NCBI GenBank assembly: GCA_024275955.1
Contig: JAJRYD010000049.1
Location: 1 to 21,903, forward strand
Length of the DNA stretch: 21,903 bases
Source: Nitrospirota bacterium
GTDB taxonomy: Bacteria; Nitrospinota_A; UBA7883; JACRGQ01
Reading direction: 5' to 3'
Under the pieces are notes generated by a model. It had not been told where the DNA came from, did no database searches, and saw only the letters and a program-made list of their open reading frames with translations. Shown piece after piece: positions 21,693 to 21,903 of this stretch (within the stretch, counting starts at the first letter, position 1; every line of letters begins with the position of its first letter). The translations under genes and the position numbers were made by a program.

Positions 21693-21903
21693 ATGGGAAC
21701 GCTCCGGCGAAGTAGACATAATGTATATCAAATTCACTATCATTTTGTGACCCCTATAAAGTATCGCAAAGGGATATTTAAAAAGCCGGTGAGAGAGCAG
21801 GCACTCCGCACCATAATAAAAGGGCTTGAAGAGCGATATGAGATGTGGTTTGAGCAAGTAGGTATAGATCAAAACCATGTTCACTGGTTACTGAGTGCCG
21901 CTC
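21693..21903 (+). CDS. tnpA: IS200/IS605 family transposase TnpA (Y1), 5' part, runs off the right edge
   Basis: ATG at 21693 with AAGGAG 6 nt upstream opens a frame with no stop to the window end (70 codons): MGTLRRSRHNVYQIHYHFVT, then PIKYRKGIF and later DQNHVHWLLSA. The NHVHW segment is the HUH metal-binding motif of Y1 transposases; the catalytic Tyr should lie beyond the edge. By family it excises and inserts single-stranded DNA using hairpins at each end. It is intact as far as seen. Confidence 0.9.
   Translation, partial: MGTLRRSRHNVYQIHYHFVTPIKYRKGIFKKPVREQALRTIIKGLEERYEMWFEQVGIDQNHVHWLLSAA

Overview
The window looks like chromosome from a Gram-negative bacterium. It carries an LPS-heptose gene (hldE), a GT9 glycosyltransferase, a periplasmic di-heme peroxidase and an HlyD-type efflux adaptor. 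Base composition is moderate. The mix (DUF4912 + GH57 pair, TMTC-like TPR membrane protein, haem proteins, many short intergenic repeats) would suit a Desulfobacterota, Nitrospirota, Nitrospinota or SAR324-type lineage, but no single gene fixes the taxon. The first bases lie inside a DDE/rve-type transposase and the last bases inside an IS200/IS605 TnpA. Both are multicopy element types, so the window may be a contig that broke at repeats.

Layout. 1-3222: transposase start, tRNA-Ser(GGA), a TMTC-like membrane/TPR gene and tRNA-Ser(CGA), in a repeat-rich setting that includes a duplicated tRNA 3' end. 3223-4410: secreted cytochrome c peroxidase. 4422-7220 (minus strand): a four-gene cluster of HIT hydrolase, rsmB, a membrane-anchored CxxCH protein and a zinc-ribbon membrane protein. 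7458-9795 (minus): radC and hldE. 9834-11105: an accessory island with a Ner/Nlp-like HTH gene and two genes or ORFs behind it, divergent from a phage-type repressor broken by a nonsense codon. 11164-12381: GT9 glycosyltransferase. 12661-15643: a DUF4912 protein with histone-H1-like repeats, overlapping a GH57 alpha-glucan enzyme and followed by a clear terminator. 15739-15908: a MITE-like inverted repeat. 15997-17694: a degenerate receiver-like + TPR protein. 18026-19117 (minus): an RND/HlyD adaptor without a pump. 19218-21428: folC, yjbQ and a four-helix membrane protein. 21545 to the end: a 33-codon ORF abutting an IS200-like element.

The most interesting points are these. (1) At least five genes have a consensus-like -10 box only 6-8 nt upstream of the ATG and no Shine-Dalgarno sequence, which suggests common leaderless transcription, while neighbouring genes have strong SDs. 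(2) A relic phage-type repressor/HTH switch carries an in-frame stop and has antisense-overlapping ORFs beside it. (3) A basic, tandemly repeated H1-like arm is joined to DUF4912 and translationally coupled to a GH57 enzyme. (4) A monohaem membrane protein and a zinc-ribbon membrane protein are coupled to each other and sit next to a di-haem peroxidase. I did not find a convincing defence system or CRISPR array.
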